Assembly (NCBI GenBank): GCA_013335425.1
Contig: JAAXVQ010000055.1
Location: 1 to 9,516, forward strand
DNA from: Candidatus Firestoneibacteriota bacterium
GTDB taxonomy: Bacteria > Oederibacteriota > JAAXVQ01
Direction: 5' to 3'
DNA length: 9,516 bases
The position numbers were made by a program, and so were the translations under genes. Each line of letters starts with the position of its first letter. Within the stretch, counting starts at the first letter, position 1. The notes under the pieces are model-generated. The model was not told where the DNA came from. It was given only the letters and a program-made list of their open reading frames with translations, and ran no database searches. Of this stretch, positions 1 to 6,786 are shown piece after piece.

Positions 1-40
1 AACAATTCTCGGTTGATAAAAATACCGGTTTGTACGTTAT

Positions 41-193
41 GGGGGACGGAGTTAGTTTATTAGGTTAATCCTCCGACCCCAAAATTTGACCTACGGTGCC
101 AAGCATTTACTAAATTTTCAATGTTTTTAATACTGCCCAACCGTTCACTGCAGCTTCTGCCATGAAACGTTGGTGCTGGTGCTACTGCTGAAG
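41..193. repeat. Tandem direct repeat, copy 1 (153 bp)
   Basis: This 153-bp unit recurs at 198-344. By hand alignment the copies differ by four substitutions plus a 6-nt segment (GCATTT, around 103-108) found only in this copy. The unit opens with a GC-rich hairpin, then an AT-rich stretch, then a tail with GGTGCTGGTGCTACTGC. Each copy is followed by an almost constant CTGAAG. No transposase lies nearby, so this looks like a non-autonomous repeat or a local duplication rather than an insertion sequence. Confidence 0.85.
42..80. repeat. REP-like imperfect hairpin in repeat copy 1
   Basis: The arms GGGGACGGAG (42-51) and CTCCGACCCC (71-80) pair at 9 of 10 positions with one central A-A mismatch, around a 19-nt AT-rich loop. 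The same arms recur at 199-208 and 228-237. GC-rich imperfect palindromes with AT-rich loops resemble REP elements mobilised by RAYT (Y1/IS200-like) transposases in other genomes. That assignment is by resemblance, as no RAYT gene is present here. Confidence 0.6.
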
Positions 194-197
194 TGTT

Positions 198-344
198 GGG
201 GGACGGAGTTAGTTTATTAGGTTAATCCTCCGACCCCAAACTTTGACCTACGGTGCCAAACTAAATTTTCAATGTTTTTAATACTGCCCAACCGTTCACT
301 ACTGCTTCTGCCTTGAAACGTTGGTGCTGGTGCTACTGCTGAAG
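198..344. repeat. Tandem direct repeat, copy 2 (147 bp)
   Basis: Second copy of the 41-193 unit, starting four bases after the first ends, giving a period of 157 nt. It lacks the 6-nt GCATTT segment and has about four substitutions. The hairpin arms are identical in both copies, and most differences fall outside them. The near identity implies a recent duplication or ongoing homogenisation. Confidence 0.85.
199..237. repeat. REP-like imperfect hairpin in repeat copy 2
   Basis: Same 10-bp arms, same single A-A mismatch and same 19-nt loop as in copy 1 at 42-80. Exact preservation of arms and loop while the flanking repeat has diverged slightly suggests the hairpin is the conserved core of the unit. 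Confidence 0.6.
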
Positions 345-466
345 GGTTTATCTGGATCTTTCTAAGGGACTACCAAGCAATTTCCGAGGAAATATTATAC
401 TTTTTCCCGCCGCCCATCAAGTCTTTTCGCCTATTTTTTTGTGCAGACGTTTCCCCTTACGTTGTG

Positions 467-494
467 TTTTTTTTTGGAAAAAGTGCCTGGCACC
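467..494. repeat. Poly-T/poly-A stretch with GTGCCTGGCAC palindrome
   Basis: A run of nine T (467-475), GG, five A (478-482), then the perfect odd palindrome GTGCC-T-GGCAC (483-493). The T and A runs can also pair. Short palindromes of the GTGCCxGGCAC type recur between genes in a number of environmental bacterial genomes and look REP-like, though I recall this rather than having checked it. It differs from the hairpin in the 41-344 repeats, so two repeat families may meet here. A protein-binding operator is an alternative, but the site lies about 50 bp upstream of the -10 element. Confidence 0.4.
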
Positions 495-540
495 GCCAAG
501 GGAACAACTCCGAATTCGCATTCCGCTCTTTCCGGCGCCA

Positions 541-549
541 TGTTATAAT
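541..549 (+). promoter_or_regulatory. Extended -10 promoter of the polysaccharide operon
   Basis: TGTTATAAT matches the extended -10 consensus TGnTATAAT exactly. The hexamer at the -35 spacing (521-526, TTCCGC) is a poor match, which is usual for extended -10 promoters. Transcription would start near 556, leaving a leader of about 50 nt before the ATG at 609. The leader contains a small hairpin (CACG/CGTG, 579-591) directly before the Shine-Dalgarno GAAGGAG (591-597). This is the only clear sigma70-type promoter seen ahead of the operon. Confidence 0.6.
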
Positions 550-608
550 CTATTGCTTTTTGCCCGTATTCCTCTGATCACGGCAAGCGTGAAGGAGTCT
601 CTCTTCTC

Positions 609-1523
609 ATGACCAACGTGTTGGTGTTGGGCTCCGAAGGCATGCTCGGCCATATGTTGCTGGCCGTTTTGCGCCAAGTGCCGGGCTGGCGCGTGGAAGG
701 CACGCAATTTCGGGACTTGGCCGCACCCTGGTATTTTGATGCCCAGGACGATATTGAAGCGCTCTCGGCTCTGGACCCGAAGCGGGAAACTTTCCACTGG
801 TTCATCAACGCGATCGGTCTCACCCGGGCCAATATTCGCGAAAACGATCCGGTCTCGGTTGTGCGCGCCATCGCCCTAAACACCACCTTCCCGCAAGCTC
901 TGGCCGAATACGCCCGGTCCTTGAACGCGCGGGTCATGCATATTTCCACGGACGGCGTTTTCAGCACCGGCCAAGGCTCGTTGACGGAGAGCCGGCCCGC
1001 CGATGCCGTGGATGTATACGGACAATCCAAGCTCTTGGGGGAGGTTAAAAACAATCCCCGGGTATTGAATCTGCGCTGCTCCCTGGTGGGGCCCAGCCCG
1101 CTCGAACGGGGCGGTTTGTTGGAGTGGTTTTTGCAGCAGGCGGACGGCGCTCAAATTAAAGGTTACACCAACTGCCTCTGGAAAGGGGTTTCCACCCTGC
1201 AGTTTGCGGACTTATGCCGGAACGTGATCGAAAACAACCTCTTTGACGCCCTGCGCCGGGAATCCCCGGTGCTCCACTGGGCTCCCAACCAGGCCGTCTC
1301 CAAGTACGCTTTGCTGAATTTGTTCAAGGAAGTTTTTTCCAAACCCGTGACCGTCATGCCGGTGGAAGCGCCGCAAGCGACGGATCGGGTGCTCGCTTCG
1401 CAATATGAGGGACTGGGCCGCCTTTTCCCCCGGGAAACGCCCCTGCGTGACGTTTTACGGGATTTGAAAAATTTTATGGCCTCCGGGCCGTATCAAACAC
1501 TCTTTAAAGGACGGTGGCAATAA
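609..1523 (+). CDS. RmlD/CapF-like sugar-nucleotide reductase (SDR)
   Basis: A 304-residue extended short-chain dehydrogenase/reductase. The nucleotide-binding glycine motif GSEGMLG is at residues 8-14, the NAIG strand end at 67-70, the catalytic STDGVF at 113-118 and the YxxxK pair at Y137/K141. This layout matches RmlD-type dTDP-4-dehydrorhamnose reductases and the N-terminal SDR half of CapF/FnlB, which reduce the 4-keto group of a sugar nucleotide with NAD(P)H in the cytoplasm. Because the next gene is a UDP-GlcNAc 2-epimerase family enzyme, a UDP-2-acetamido-2,6-dideoxy-4-keto sugar is a likelier substrate than dTDP-rhamnose; this is inference. CapF carries a C-terminal cupin that this protein lacks, but a separate cupin lies at 8002-8442. 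The ATG at 609 is supported by GAAGGAG 11 nt upstream and by the Rossmann motif starting immediately. Confidence 0.85.
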   Translation: MTNVLVLGSEGMLGHMLLAVLRQVPGWRVEGTQFRDLAAPWYFDAQDDIEALSALDPKRETFHWFINAIGLTRANIRENDPVSVVRAIALNTTFPQALAEYARSLNARVMHISTDGVFSTGQGSLTESRPADAVDVYGQSKLLGEVKNNPRVLNLRCSLVGPSPLERGGLLEWFLQQADGAQIKGYTNCLWKGVSTLQFADLCRNVIENNLFDALRRESPVLHWAPNQAVSKYALLNLFKEVFSKPVTVMPVEAPQATDRVLASQYEGLGRLFPRETPLRDVLRDLKNFMASGPYQTLFKGRWQ

Positions 1524-1527
1524 CCCT

Positions 1528-2718
1528 ATGAGTCGCAAAGGCAAACTGGCGTTTATTTTGGGCATCCGCCCGGATGTCATCCGGGCCGCCTTGGTGCTGG
1601 AAAAATTGCGCGCGCAAAAACAGCACGAAATCATTTTCATCTGGTCCGGGCAGCATTATTCGGACAATTTAAAGGACGTGTTTTTCCGGGATCTCAACAT
1701 TGCGCCGCCGGACATCGAGCTGGGCGCCAAAGGCGCCAACGATATGGAAGTGGTGGCCTCGGTCATTACCAAGCTGCTGCCGGTGCTCGCCGAGCTTAAA
1801 CCCGATGCGGCCCTGTTTTTGGGGGACACCAACACCGTCATGGGCTGCTTGGCCGCGGCCCAGCTCAACATCCCCGTGGTGCATTTTGAAGGCTGCATGC
1901 GCTCTTACGACTGGCGCATGCCCGAGGAAAAATACCGGGGCACCATCGATCATTTGGCGGATTTGATCTACACTTATTTCCCCGAGTACAAACAGCAGGC
2001 CGTGGCCGAGGGCATCAACCCCGACCATATCTTTCTGGCCACCAACCCCATCGTCGATATTTTGAACCGTTATTATTTCGACGTCAAACCCAAGTTCGAT
2101 GCCCTGGCCACCCCCGCCTTTTTCCGGGAACGCGGATTGGAAAAGGATCAATACTACCTGATGACCTGCCACCGGCGCGAAAACGTGCACATCCGCCGCT
2201 CTTTCGAAAACGTTCTGGCCCTGGTGGGCGCCACGGACCGGAAGATTTACTTCCCGGCGAGCTACCGCACTCAAAAAGTTTTGCAGGAATACGGCCTGAC
2301 GCTGCCGAAAAACGTGGTCATGGTCGACCCGATCGGATACACGGAAATGCTGCTGTTGATGGTCAACAGCCGCGGCGTGATCACCGATTCCGGAACCGTG
2401 GTCGAGGAAACCTGCGTGCTGCAGGTGCCCTCGCTGCAGATGCGCAAAGCCACCGAACGGCCGCAGGTCTATGACGTAGGTTCCAGCGTGAAGTTTGACC
2501 CGGACGAAGCCGAGCGCTATGACTTTAAGACCCTCTATAAAAAATTGGAGAGCCTGCACGGCAAAACTTGGGAAAACCCCCTGGGGGACGGTCACGCTTC
2601 CGAGCGCATTGCGGCGGATTTATTGGCACGGCTGGACCGCGAAGACGGTTTCCGCGGCCACCGGCGGCAGGATTATCACCTGCCCACGGACCGGTCCTAC
2701 CGGGAAGACGGCTTGTAG
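1528..2718 (+). CDS. UDP-GlcNAc 2-epimerase family (non-hydrolysing)
   Basis: A 396-residue protein of the WecB/CapG/FnlC fold, in which two Rossmann domains bind the UDP-sugar. Family landmarks are GIRPD at 12-16, GQH at 41-43, GDTNT at 99-103 (D100), HFEG with E121, RMPEE with E133/E134, CHRREN at 214-219, and a DSGTVVEE stretch at 287-294 followed by ATERP (R311). These cover the acid/base and UDP-binding positions known in WecB. The usual HVEAGLR is changed to HFEGCMR and the PEExNR Asn to Tyr, so it is a divergent member. With the adjacent reductase it most resembles FnlC/CapG/WbvD, which invert C2 in the last step to UDP-L-FucNAc or related L-sugars; the exact product cannot be read from sequence. 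The gene starts 4 nt after the reductase stop, suggesting translational coupling. The last ~26 residues form a charged, Arg/Asp-rich tail beyond the conserved core. Confidence 0.88.
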   Translation: MSRKGKLAFILGIRPDVIRAALVLEKLRAQKQHEIIFIWSGQHYSDNLKDVFFRDLNIAPPDIELGAKGANDMEVVASVITKLLPVLAELKPDAALFLGDTNTVMGCLAAAQLNIPVVHFEGCMRSYDWRMPEEKYRGTIDHLADLIYTYFPEYKQQAVAEGINPDHIFLATNPIVDILNRYYFDVKPKFDALATPAFFRERGLEKDQYYLMTCHRRENVHIRRSFENVLALVGATDRKIYFPASYRTQKVLQEYGLTLPKNVVMVDPIGYTEMLLLMVNSRGVITDSGTVVEETCVLQVPSLQMRKATERPQVYDVGSSVKFDPDEAERYDFKTLYKKLESLHGKTWENPLGDGHASERIAADLLARLDREDGFRGHRRQDYHLPTDRSYREDGL

Positions 2719-2763
2719 ACAACGGGCTTTAACGCTTGGCCATTAACCCCTCGAGAGATACCC

Positions 2764-4899
2764 ATGACCTTCAACTGCAAACGCGTATGCCTTACCGCTC
2801 TTTGGCTGCTCGCCTGGACGACGGGCGCTTCAGCCGAGGTGCCTTTTTACGCCCCCGTGATGCTGGTGGCCGGTGACGGCCTGCCCGGGTACAAGGACGG
2901 GGATTTTTCCCAAGCCGAATTCAACGGCCTGGGGGGCCTGTTGTTGGACGAAGAGCAGGGAATCTTATACGCGGCGGAAACCGGCAACGGCGCCATCCGG
3001 ATGATTCACCTCAATGCCGCCAACCGGGTGTCCACCCTGGTTGGCAAGCGGGGGCCCGGGCTCCAAGACGGCGCTTTGGCGGAGGCCCGGCTCAAGGAGC
3101 CGCAGCAATTGGTTTGGGGTGAAAAAGGCAAAACCATTTTTTTCTGTGATGCCGGCAACCACCAAATCAAGCGGCTGGACTTAAAAACCGCAACGCTAAC
3201 CACGGTTGGCGGCACCTCGGAGCCGGGGTACAAGGATGGACCTCGAACCGCAGCCCGCTTCGACCACCCCCAGGGGCTCTGCTACCTGCACACCTGCCGC
3301 AAACTGGTCGTGGCCGACACGGGCAACCGCGCCTTGCGCCTGGTGGACGCGGAAACGGGTGAGACGCAGACCCTTTTCAAACCCACGCTTTTGGACAAAC
3401 CTGAATTTCAGTTTTGCTTTCTGGACACCAAAGGCGATTTGGTGGCGACGAGTAAAAACAAGCCCGGCTTTTGGAAATTTTTGAAAAAATCCAAAACGCC
3501 CTTAAACTTGACGGATTTAGCCCCTTCCCCGGCCAATGCGGAAGGAGGCGAGCTTAAGAGCGAATTGTGCCGCGGAACAGATGCGGAAATTACGGCCATA
3601 ACCCCGGCCGACCCGTTTTTGTATTACAGCCTCAAACAGCCTGAATTCGGGCGCTCGCAATCCCCTTTGCATGTGACCAACCTCTATCAACTCAAAGAAC
3701 CGGACGAGATCATCAACTACCAGGCTTGGCAGCCCCAACCCGCCGCCGAGGGACACCCCGGAGCCGAAACCAAAACCGCCGGGCCCGTGCAGGCCTTCCG
3801 TCTCTACGACCAGGCCAACGGTTTGGCCTATTCTCCCCAGGAACAGCGGATCTTCGTAGCCGACGAAACCAATCATCGGATTCTTTCCATCCGTCCGTAC
3901 CGTCCCGGGGAATTTTATCGCGGTTCCTATTATCCGCCCAAAAAAGCCCCCGGCGTCAAACGCGTTCTGCTCTTCGGGAATTCCATGAGCTATTATCTGG
4001 CCGACCGCCCGGTGGAGAGCGATCGGAATCTGGAACTTTCGGACTCGCTTTCCAAACGGATTGAATACTGGCTCAACACACTTTCCGTGGCCAAGGGCGC
4101 GCCCTCGCGCTACGAAGTCATTTACGCCGGCGGCGCCATGTTTTACTCCGCCCCTTCCGTGGCCTATGCCTTCTACAATTTTTTCGCCGTAGACAAATTC
4201 CAGGCGGATTTGGTTTTATACAATTATACCTACTTCGACATGATTTTCGACGCCATGCGCTACCTGCAGACCCCTTCGGTCAACGGCGAATTGCAGCATC
4301 ATGATTTCGATCCCGAATTTTTTCTGACCGACCTCAAAAAGCGCCCCCTGCATCCCCTGGGGCGGGAATTGCTGGATTACATCATCAAGCACCCGGAGAA
4401 GGTGGGTAATTTCGTCAAATACTATCCCCGCGACATCTCCACCAACGATTGGAACACCTTGGACATTTTGTACGACGAAGACAACCGCAATATTTTTTTC
4501 CGATTGGCCGTGGATGAATTGGACAAATACCAAAAGCAACTCAACGCCTATGCCGCGAAAAGCGGGCGGCGCGTACCCTTGGTGCTCAACCTCATTCCCC
4601 TGCCCGCCAACTTGTACAACAACGACATCTTGTCCGGCTACCGTCAAGGCCTCAAAACCAAACCCAATTTTTTAAAACCCCGGTTCCAGACCTGGTGCCG
4701 GGAAAAGGGCATCGGTTTTCAGGACACAATCGACCCCGTACGCATGTTGGACGTTTCCCTGTTCCCCCTTTTCTTGGCCAAGGACAACTACCATTACACG
4801 GCCAAATCCGCGGATGTCGTCGCTTTTTTTACAGCCAGCCAGCTCCTGGAAAAACTGGAATCCCGGGAACCCGGTCCACGGGCTTCAAGCCAACCCTGA
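2764..4899 (+). CDS. Secreted NHL-propeller/SGNH-like fusion protein
   Basis: A 711-residue exported protein. Residues 1-24 form a signal peptide with probable cleavage after ASA. Residues ~30-380 hold NHL-type beta-propeller blades; four are clear, ending in ETGNGAIRMIHL (72-83), DAGNHQIKRLDL (129-140), DTGNRALRLVDA (185-196) and DETNHRILSI (367-376), three preceded by a G-x-x-DG-x5-A linker. Residues ~398-690 look like an SGNH hydrolase/transferase domain: VLLFGNSMS (401-409) as block I with S407, YNY (486-488) as the Asn block, and DNYHYT with D674 and H677 as the DxxH block. Block I reads GNS rather than GDS, while the catalytic Ser and His are kept. SGNH partners of MBOAT proteins, such as AlgJ/AlgX and DltD, move acyl groups onto polymers outside the membrane. 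The next gene, one nt later, is an MBOAT, so polymer O-acylation with the propeller as polymer- or partner-binding module is my inference. A deacetylase role is also possible. Confidence 0.75.
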   Translation: MTFNCKRVCLTALWLLAWTTGASAEVPFYAPVMLVAGDGLPGYKDGDFSQAEFNGLGGLLLDEEQGILYAAETGNGAIRMIHLNAANRVSTLVGKRGPGLQDGALAEARLKEPQQLVWGEKGKTIFFCDAGNHQIKRLDLKTATLTTVGGTSEPGYKDGPRTAARFDHPQGLCYLHTCRKLVVADTGNRALRLVDAETGETQTLFKPTLLDKPEFQFCFLDTKGDLVATSKNKPGFWKFLKKSKTPLNLTDLAPSPANAEGGELKSELCRGTDAEITAITPADPFLYYSLKQPEFGRSQSPLHVTNLYQLKEPDEIINYQAWQPQPAAEGHPGAETKTAGPVQAFRLYDQANGLAYSPQEQRIFVADETNHRILSIRPYRPGEFYRGSYYPPKKAPGVKRVLLFGNSMSYYLADRPVESDRNLELSDSLSKRIEYWLNTLSVAKGAPSRYEVIYAGGAMFYSAPSVAYAFYNFFAVDKFQADLVLYNYTYFDMIFDAMRYLQTPSVNGELQHHDFDPEFFLTDLKKRPLHPLGRELLDYIIKHPEKVGNFVKYYPRDISTNDWNTLDILYDEDNRNIFFRLAVDELDKYQKQLNAYAAKSGRRVPLVLNLIPLPANLYNNDILSGYRQGLKTKPNFLKPRFQTWCREKGIGFQDTIDPVRMLDVSLFPLFLAKDNYHYTAKSADVVAFFTASQLLEKLESREPGPRASSQP

Positions 4900-4900
4900 C

Positions 4901-6130
4901 ATGATTTTCAATACGCCTTGGTTTTTGCTTTTCGCCCTGCTGGTCTATCCGGTTTTTTTCCTGATCCCTTCGAATCGCGCCCGATTTTATTTTATGCTCG
5001 CCGCCTGTGCGGTCTTCCACGGTCATTTCGCCGGCGCGGCCGGGGTCATACCCATCATCATCATGGGTGTCATCACCTACGGCTTCGCCCTGCTCTTGGG
5101 ACAAACCCGTTTTACGGAGACTTTCGGGAAAAACCGACGCCGTGTTTGGACCGCTCTGGCCTTGGCCGTGCCGGTGGGAGGATTGATCTTTTATAAATAC
5201 CGGTATTTTTTATTCAGCGCCCTCACCTTCCTGCCCGCGGATAAACGCCTGGCCCTGGAACCCTGGTTTAAACTCGGACCCATGCCCTTGGCCATTTCCT
5301 TTTTTACGTTTGAATTCGTCCATTACCTCACGGACGTCATACGCGGCGACCGTCCCATAAAAAATTTCTGGCAGTTCTCATTCTTCTCCATATTTTTCCC
5401 ATCCATTGTTTCCGGACCCATTAAGCGCTTTCAAAATTTTATTCCCCAAATTTCCGCCGGTTTGCCCCGCCCCAGCGCCGAGGATTTGCTTAAGGGGTCG
5501 GGACAAGTGGTGCTGGGTTTTTCCAAAAAATTAATTATCGCCGACAACGCTTATTTGACCGTGCAACTTCTGGAACGCAGGGCATGTTGGGATTTTTATT
5601 CCGTCACCTTGCTGATACTGCTGCTCTCGGTGCGCATTTTGTTTGATTTCAGCGGCTACAGCGATATGGCCATCGGCTTGGCGCGCATGCTCGGCATTCG
5701 CCTGCCGGTCAATTTCAACTTCCCTTATTTGGCCCGCAACATTTCCGATTTTTGGAATCGCTGGCATATTTCGCTTTCCAGTTGGATCCGCGACTATTTA
5801 TACATCCCCCTGGGGGGCGGAAGGGTTCCGCCTTGGCGAAAACTCCTCAACTTGGCCACGGTCATGGCCCTCTGCGGTTTGTGGCACGGCGCGGCCTGGC
5901 ATTTTCTCATCTGGGGCGTTTATCAGGGGTTGGGATTGGGCCTGCACGCTTTCTATGAACGCAGCTTGAAACCGGAGGCCGCAACTTCCCTGTGGGGGTT
6001 GAAGTTGCCGGCGATTCCGTCTATTATGTCTCATGCCCTTACACTGGTGTTTGTGGGGTACGGCTGGATCTTGTTTTTCTATCCGCTCTCCCAAGCCTTT
6101 TCTCTGACTGCCCGCTGGTGGGTGTTTTAA
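4901..6130 (+). CDS. MBOAT family O-acyltransferase (AlgI/DltB-like)
   Basis: A 409-residue polytopic inner-membrane protein. Family signatures include FPSIVSGPIKRF (166-177), FDFSGYSDMAIG (248-259), FWNRWHISLS with H289, RDYLYIPLGGGR (297-308), and GLWHGAAWHFLIWG with H329 and H334. The His in GLWHG corresponds to the invariant MBOAT His. These proteins take an acyl group from a cytoplasmic thioester donor and pass it through the membrane. The open frame extends to an ATG at 4814, but that start would overlap the previous gene by 86 nt and add ~29 polar residues. The ATG at 4901, one nt after the upstream stop, puts a hydrophobic segment (MIFNTPWFLLFALLVYP) at the N-terminus and suits stop-start coupling. 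The protein ends in ARWWVF, with no tyrosine-containing shuttle tail of the FxYxxF kind, which is relevant to the microprotein at 7841. AlgI relatives are usually longer (~450-520 residues), so this is a compact member. Confidence 0.92.
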   Translation: MIFNTPWFLLFALLVYPVFFLIPSNRARFYFMLAACAVFHGHFAGAAGVIPIIIMGVITYGFALLLGQTRFTETFGKNRRRVWTALALAVPVGGLIFYKYRYFLFSALTFLPADKRLALEPWFKLGPMPLAISFFTFEFVHYLTDVIRGDRPIKNFWQFSFFSIFFPSIVSGPIKRFQNFIPQISAGLPRPSAEDLLKGSGQVVLGFSKKLIIADNAYLTVQLLERRACWDFYSVTLLILLLSVRILFDFSGYSDMAIGLARMLGIRLPVNFNFPYLARNISDFWNRWHISLSSWIRDYLYIPLGGGRVPPWRKLLNLATVMALCGLWHGAAWHFLIWGVYQGLGLGLHAFYERSLKPEAATSLWGLKLPAIPSIMSHALTLVFVGYGWILFFYPLSQAFSLTARWWVF

Positions 6131-6147
6131 CCGCCGGGGGATAATTT

Positions 6148-6164
6148 TTCCGGTCACGCCGGAA
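6148..6164 (+). other. Small intergenic hairpin before the unknown secreted gene
   Basis: TTCCGG (6148-6153) and CCGGAA (6159-6164) form a perfect 6-bp stem with a 5-nt loop, followed by GTTTTC and the Shine-Dalgarno AGGAGG (6171-6176). The T run is too short for a confident terminator. It may act as an attenuator, a partial terminator or an mRNA processing point between the MBOAT and downstream genes. Confidence 0.3.
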
Positions 6165-6180
6165 GTTTTCAGGAGGCCTC

Positions 6181-6777
6181 ATGTCGCGCCTTGATGCCCG
6201 TTCGCGGACCCTGACCGTGGGAGTGGGGATTTTTTTTATTTGTTTTGCGGCCGCTATGGCCTCTGCGGAGCAGGGAGCTTCACCCGAAAAAAGCCGCGTG
6301 GTCTTTGACGCGCGCCCGGCTCCGGCCGCCTTTCCCGGAGCGGCCGTCCCCGTCGCCGCCTCCGGGGAAATCCCACCCAATGCCTACAACCGCATTATTG
6401 CCCCTGAAACCCTGATGGTTTCCAAAAAGAAAGGTTATCTCTTCATTGTCTGGGACGTTTTTCCCTTACGCGACCGTTTCGCCCCCGGGGATGCAGCCCG
6501 CGACACGGCCGCGCTGCGTTATGCGGCGTATTTGGCTCTGGCTTACGGCTTTGCCAAATATCCGGGATTTCCGGAAGCGCGCGTCAATTTGATCGCCTTT
6601 AAGGCGCGGGACGAGTACGGCGGCCCCCGTTGGGACCTGGCGGAAAAATGGCATCTCTACACCTTCCGCGCCGAGACGTTTAAAGCACAAGGCATCACGC
6701 AACCCGAAAGTCTTTGGGCGCTCGCTGAAAAAAAACTGCGCTTGTTGCCCGGGCCGCCGGCCGGCCAGGCGCCCTAA
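6181..6777 (+). CDS. Secreted protein of unknown family
   Basis: A 198-residue protein whose family I do not recognise. Residues 1-29 are a typical signal peptide: Arg-rich N-terminus, hydrophobic core TVGVGIFFICFAAAM, and AxA before a probable cut after ASA29. No lipobox is seen. Residues ~30-65 are rich in Ala and Pro and probably a flexible linker. The remainder looks like a small folded domain with a beta strand GYLFIVWDVFPL (85-96), a helix ALRYAAYLALAYGFAKY (111-127) and another strand ARVNLIAFKARDEYG (133-147), ending in a low-complexity Pro/Gly tail. No catalytic motif stands out. The start is well supported by AGGAGG four nt upstream. It sits between the MBOAT and the anchored SGNH gene, so a periplasmic accessory role in acylation or polymer handling is plausible but rests on context only. 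Confidence 0.7.
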   Translation: MSRLDARSRTLTVGVGIFFICFAAAMASAEQGASPEKSRVVFDARPAPAAFPGAAVPVAASGEIPPNAYNRIIAPETLMVSKKKGYLFIVWDVFPLRDRFAPGDAARDTAALRYAAYLALAYGFAKYPGFPEARVNLIAFKARDEYGGPRWDLAEKWHLYTFRAETFKAQGITQPESLWALAEKKLRLLPGPPAGQAP

Positions 6778-6786
6778 ATTTCTCCT

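Larger units (their letters stand above)
1..608. other. Gene-free leader region with repeats and promoter
   Basis: No convincing coding sequence is present on either strand; reading frames are short and broken by stops. The stretch is visibly more AT-rich than the genes that follow. It contains two tandem copies of a ~150-bp repeat (41-344), a poly-T/poly-A stretch (467-482) next to a REP-like palindrome (483-493), and an extended -10 promoter (541-549). The region probably separates the polysaccharide operon from whatever lies to the left. I see no tRNA, CRISPR array or riboswitch that I can name. Confidence 0.75.

Noticed and set aside
111..193. Short - strand open stretch within each repeat copy that could be read as the tail of a protein
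   Set aside because: Both copies carry a stop codon upstream in the same frame and no start with a ribosome binding site; differences between copies change amino acids, so coding is unlikely.
41..344. CRISPR array
   Set aside because: Only two long units that are themselves the repeat, with a 4-nt gap rather than unique spacers, and no cas genes.
1669..2595. 308-residue open frame on the - strand opposite the 2-epimerase
   Set aside because: It is the antisense shadow of a well-supported enzyme gene; its translation is His/Gly/Val-rich, has no recognisable domain, and lacks a convincing ribosome binding site.
4814..4900. Upstream in-frame ATG for the MBOAT gene
   Set aside because: It would overlap the previous gene by 86 nt and add a polar leader before the first membrane segment; the ATG at 4901 directly follows the upstream stop and suits the family.
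6731..6775. GC-rich self-complementary stretch near the end of the unknown secreted gene as a terminator
   Set aside because: It lies within coding sequence, encodes a Pro/Gly/Ala tail, and is not followed by a T run.
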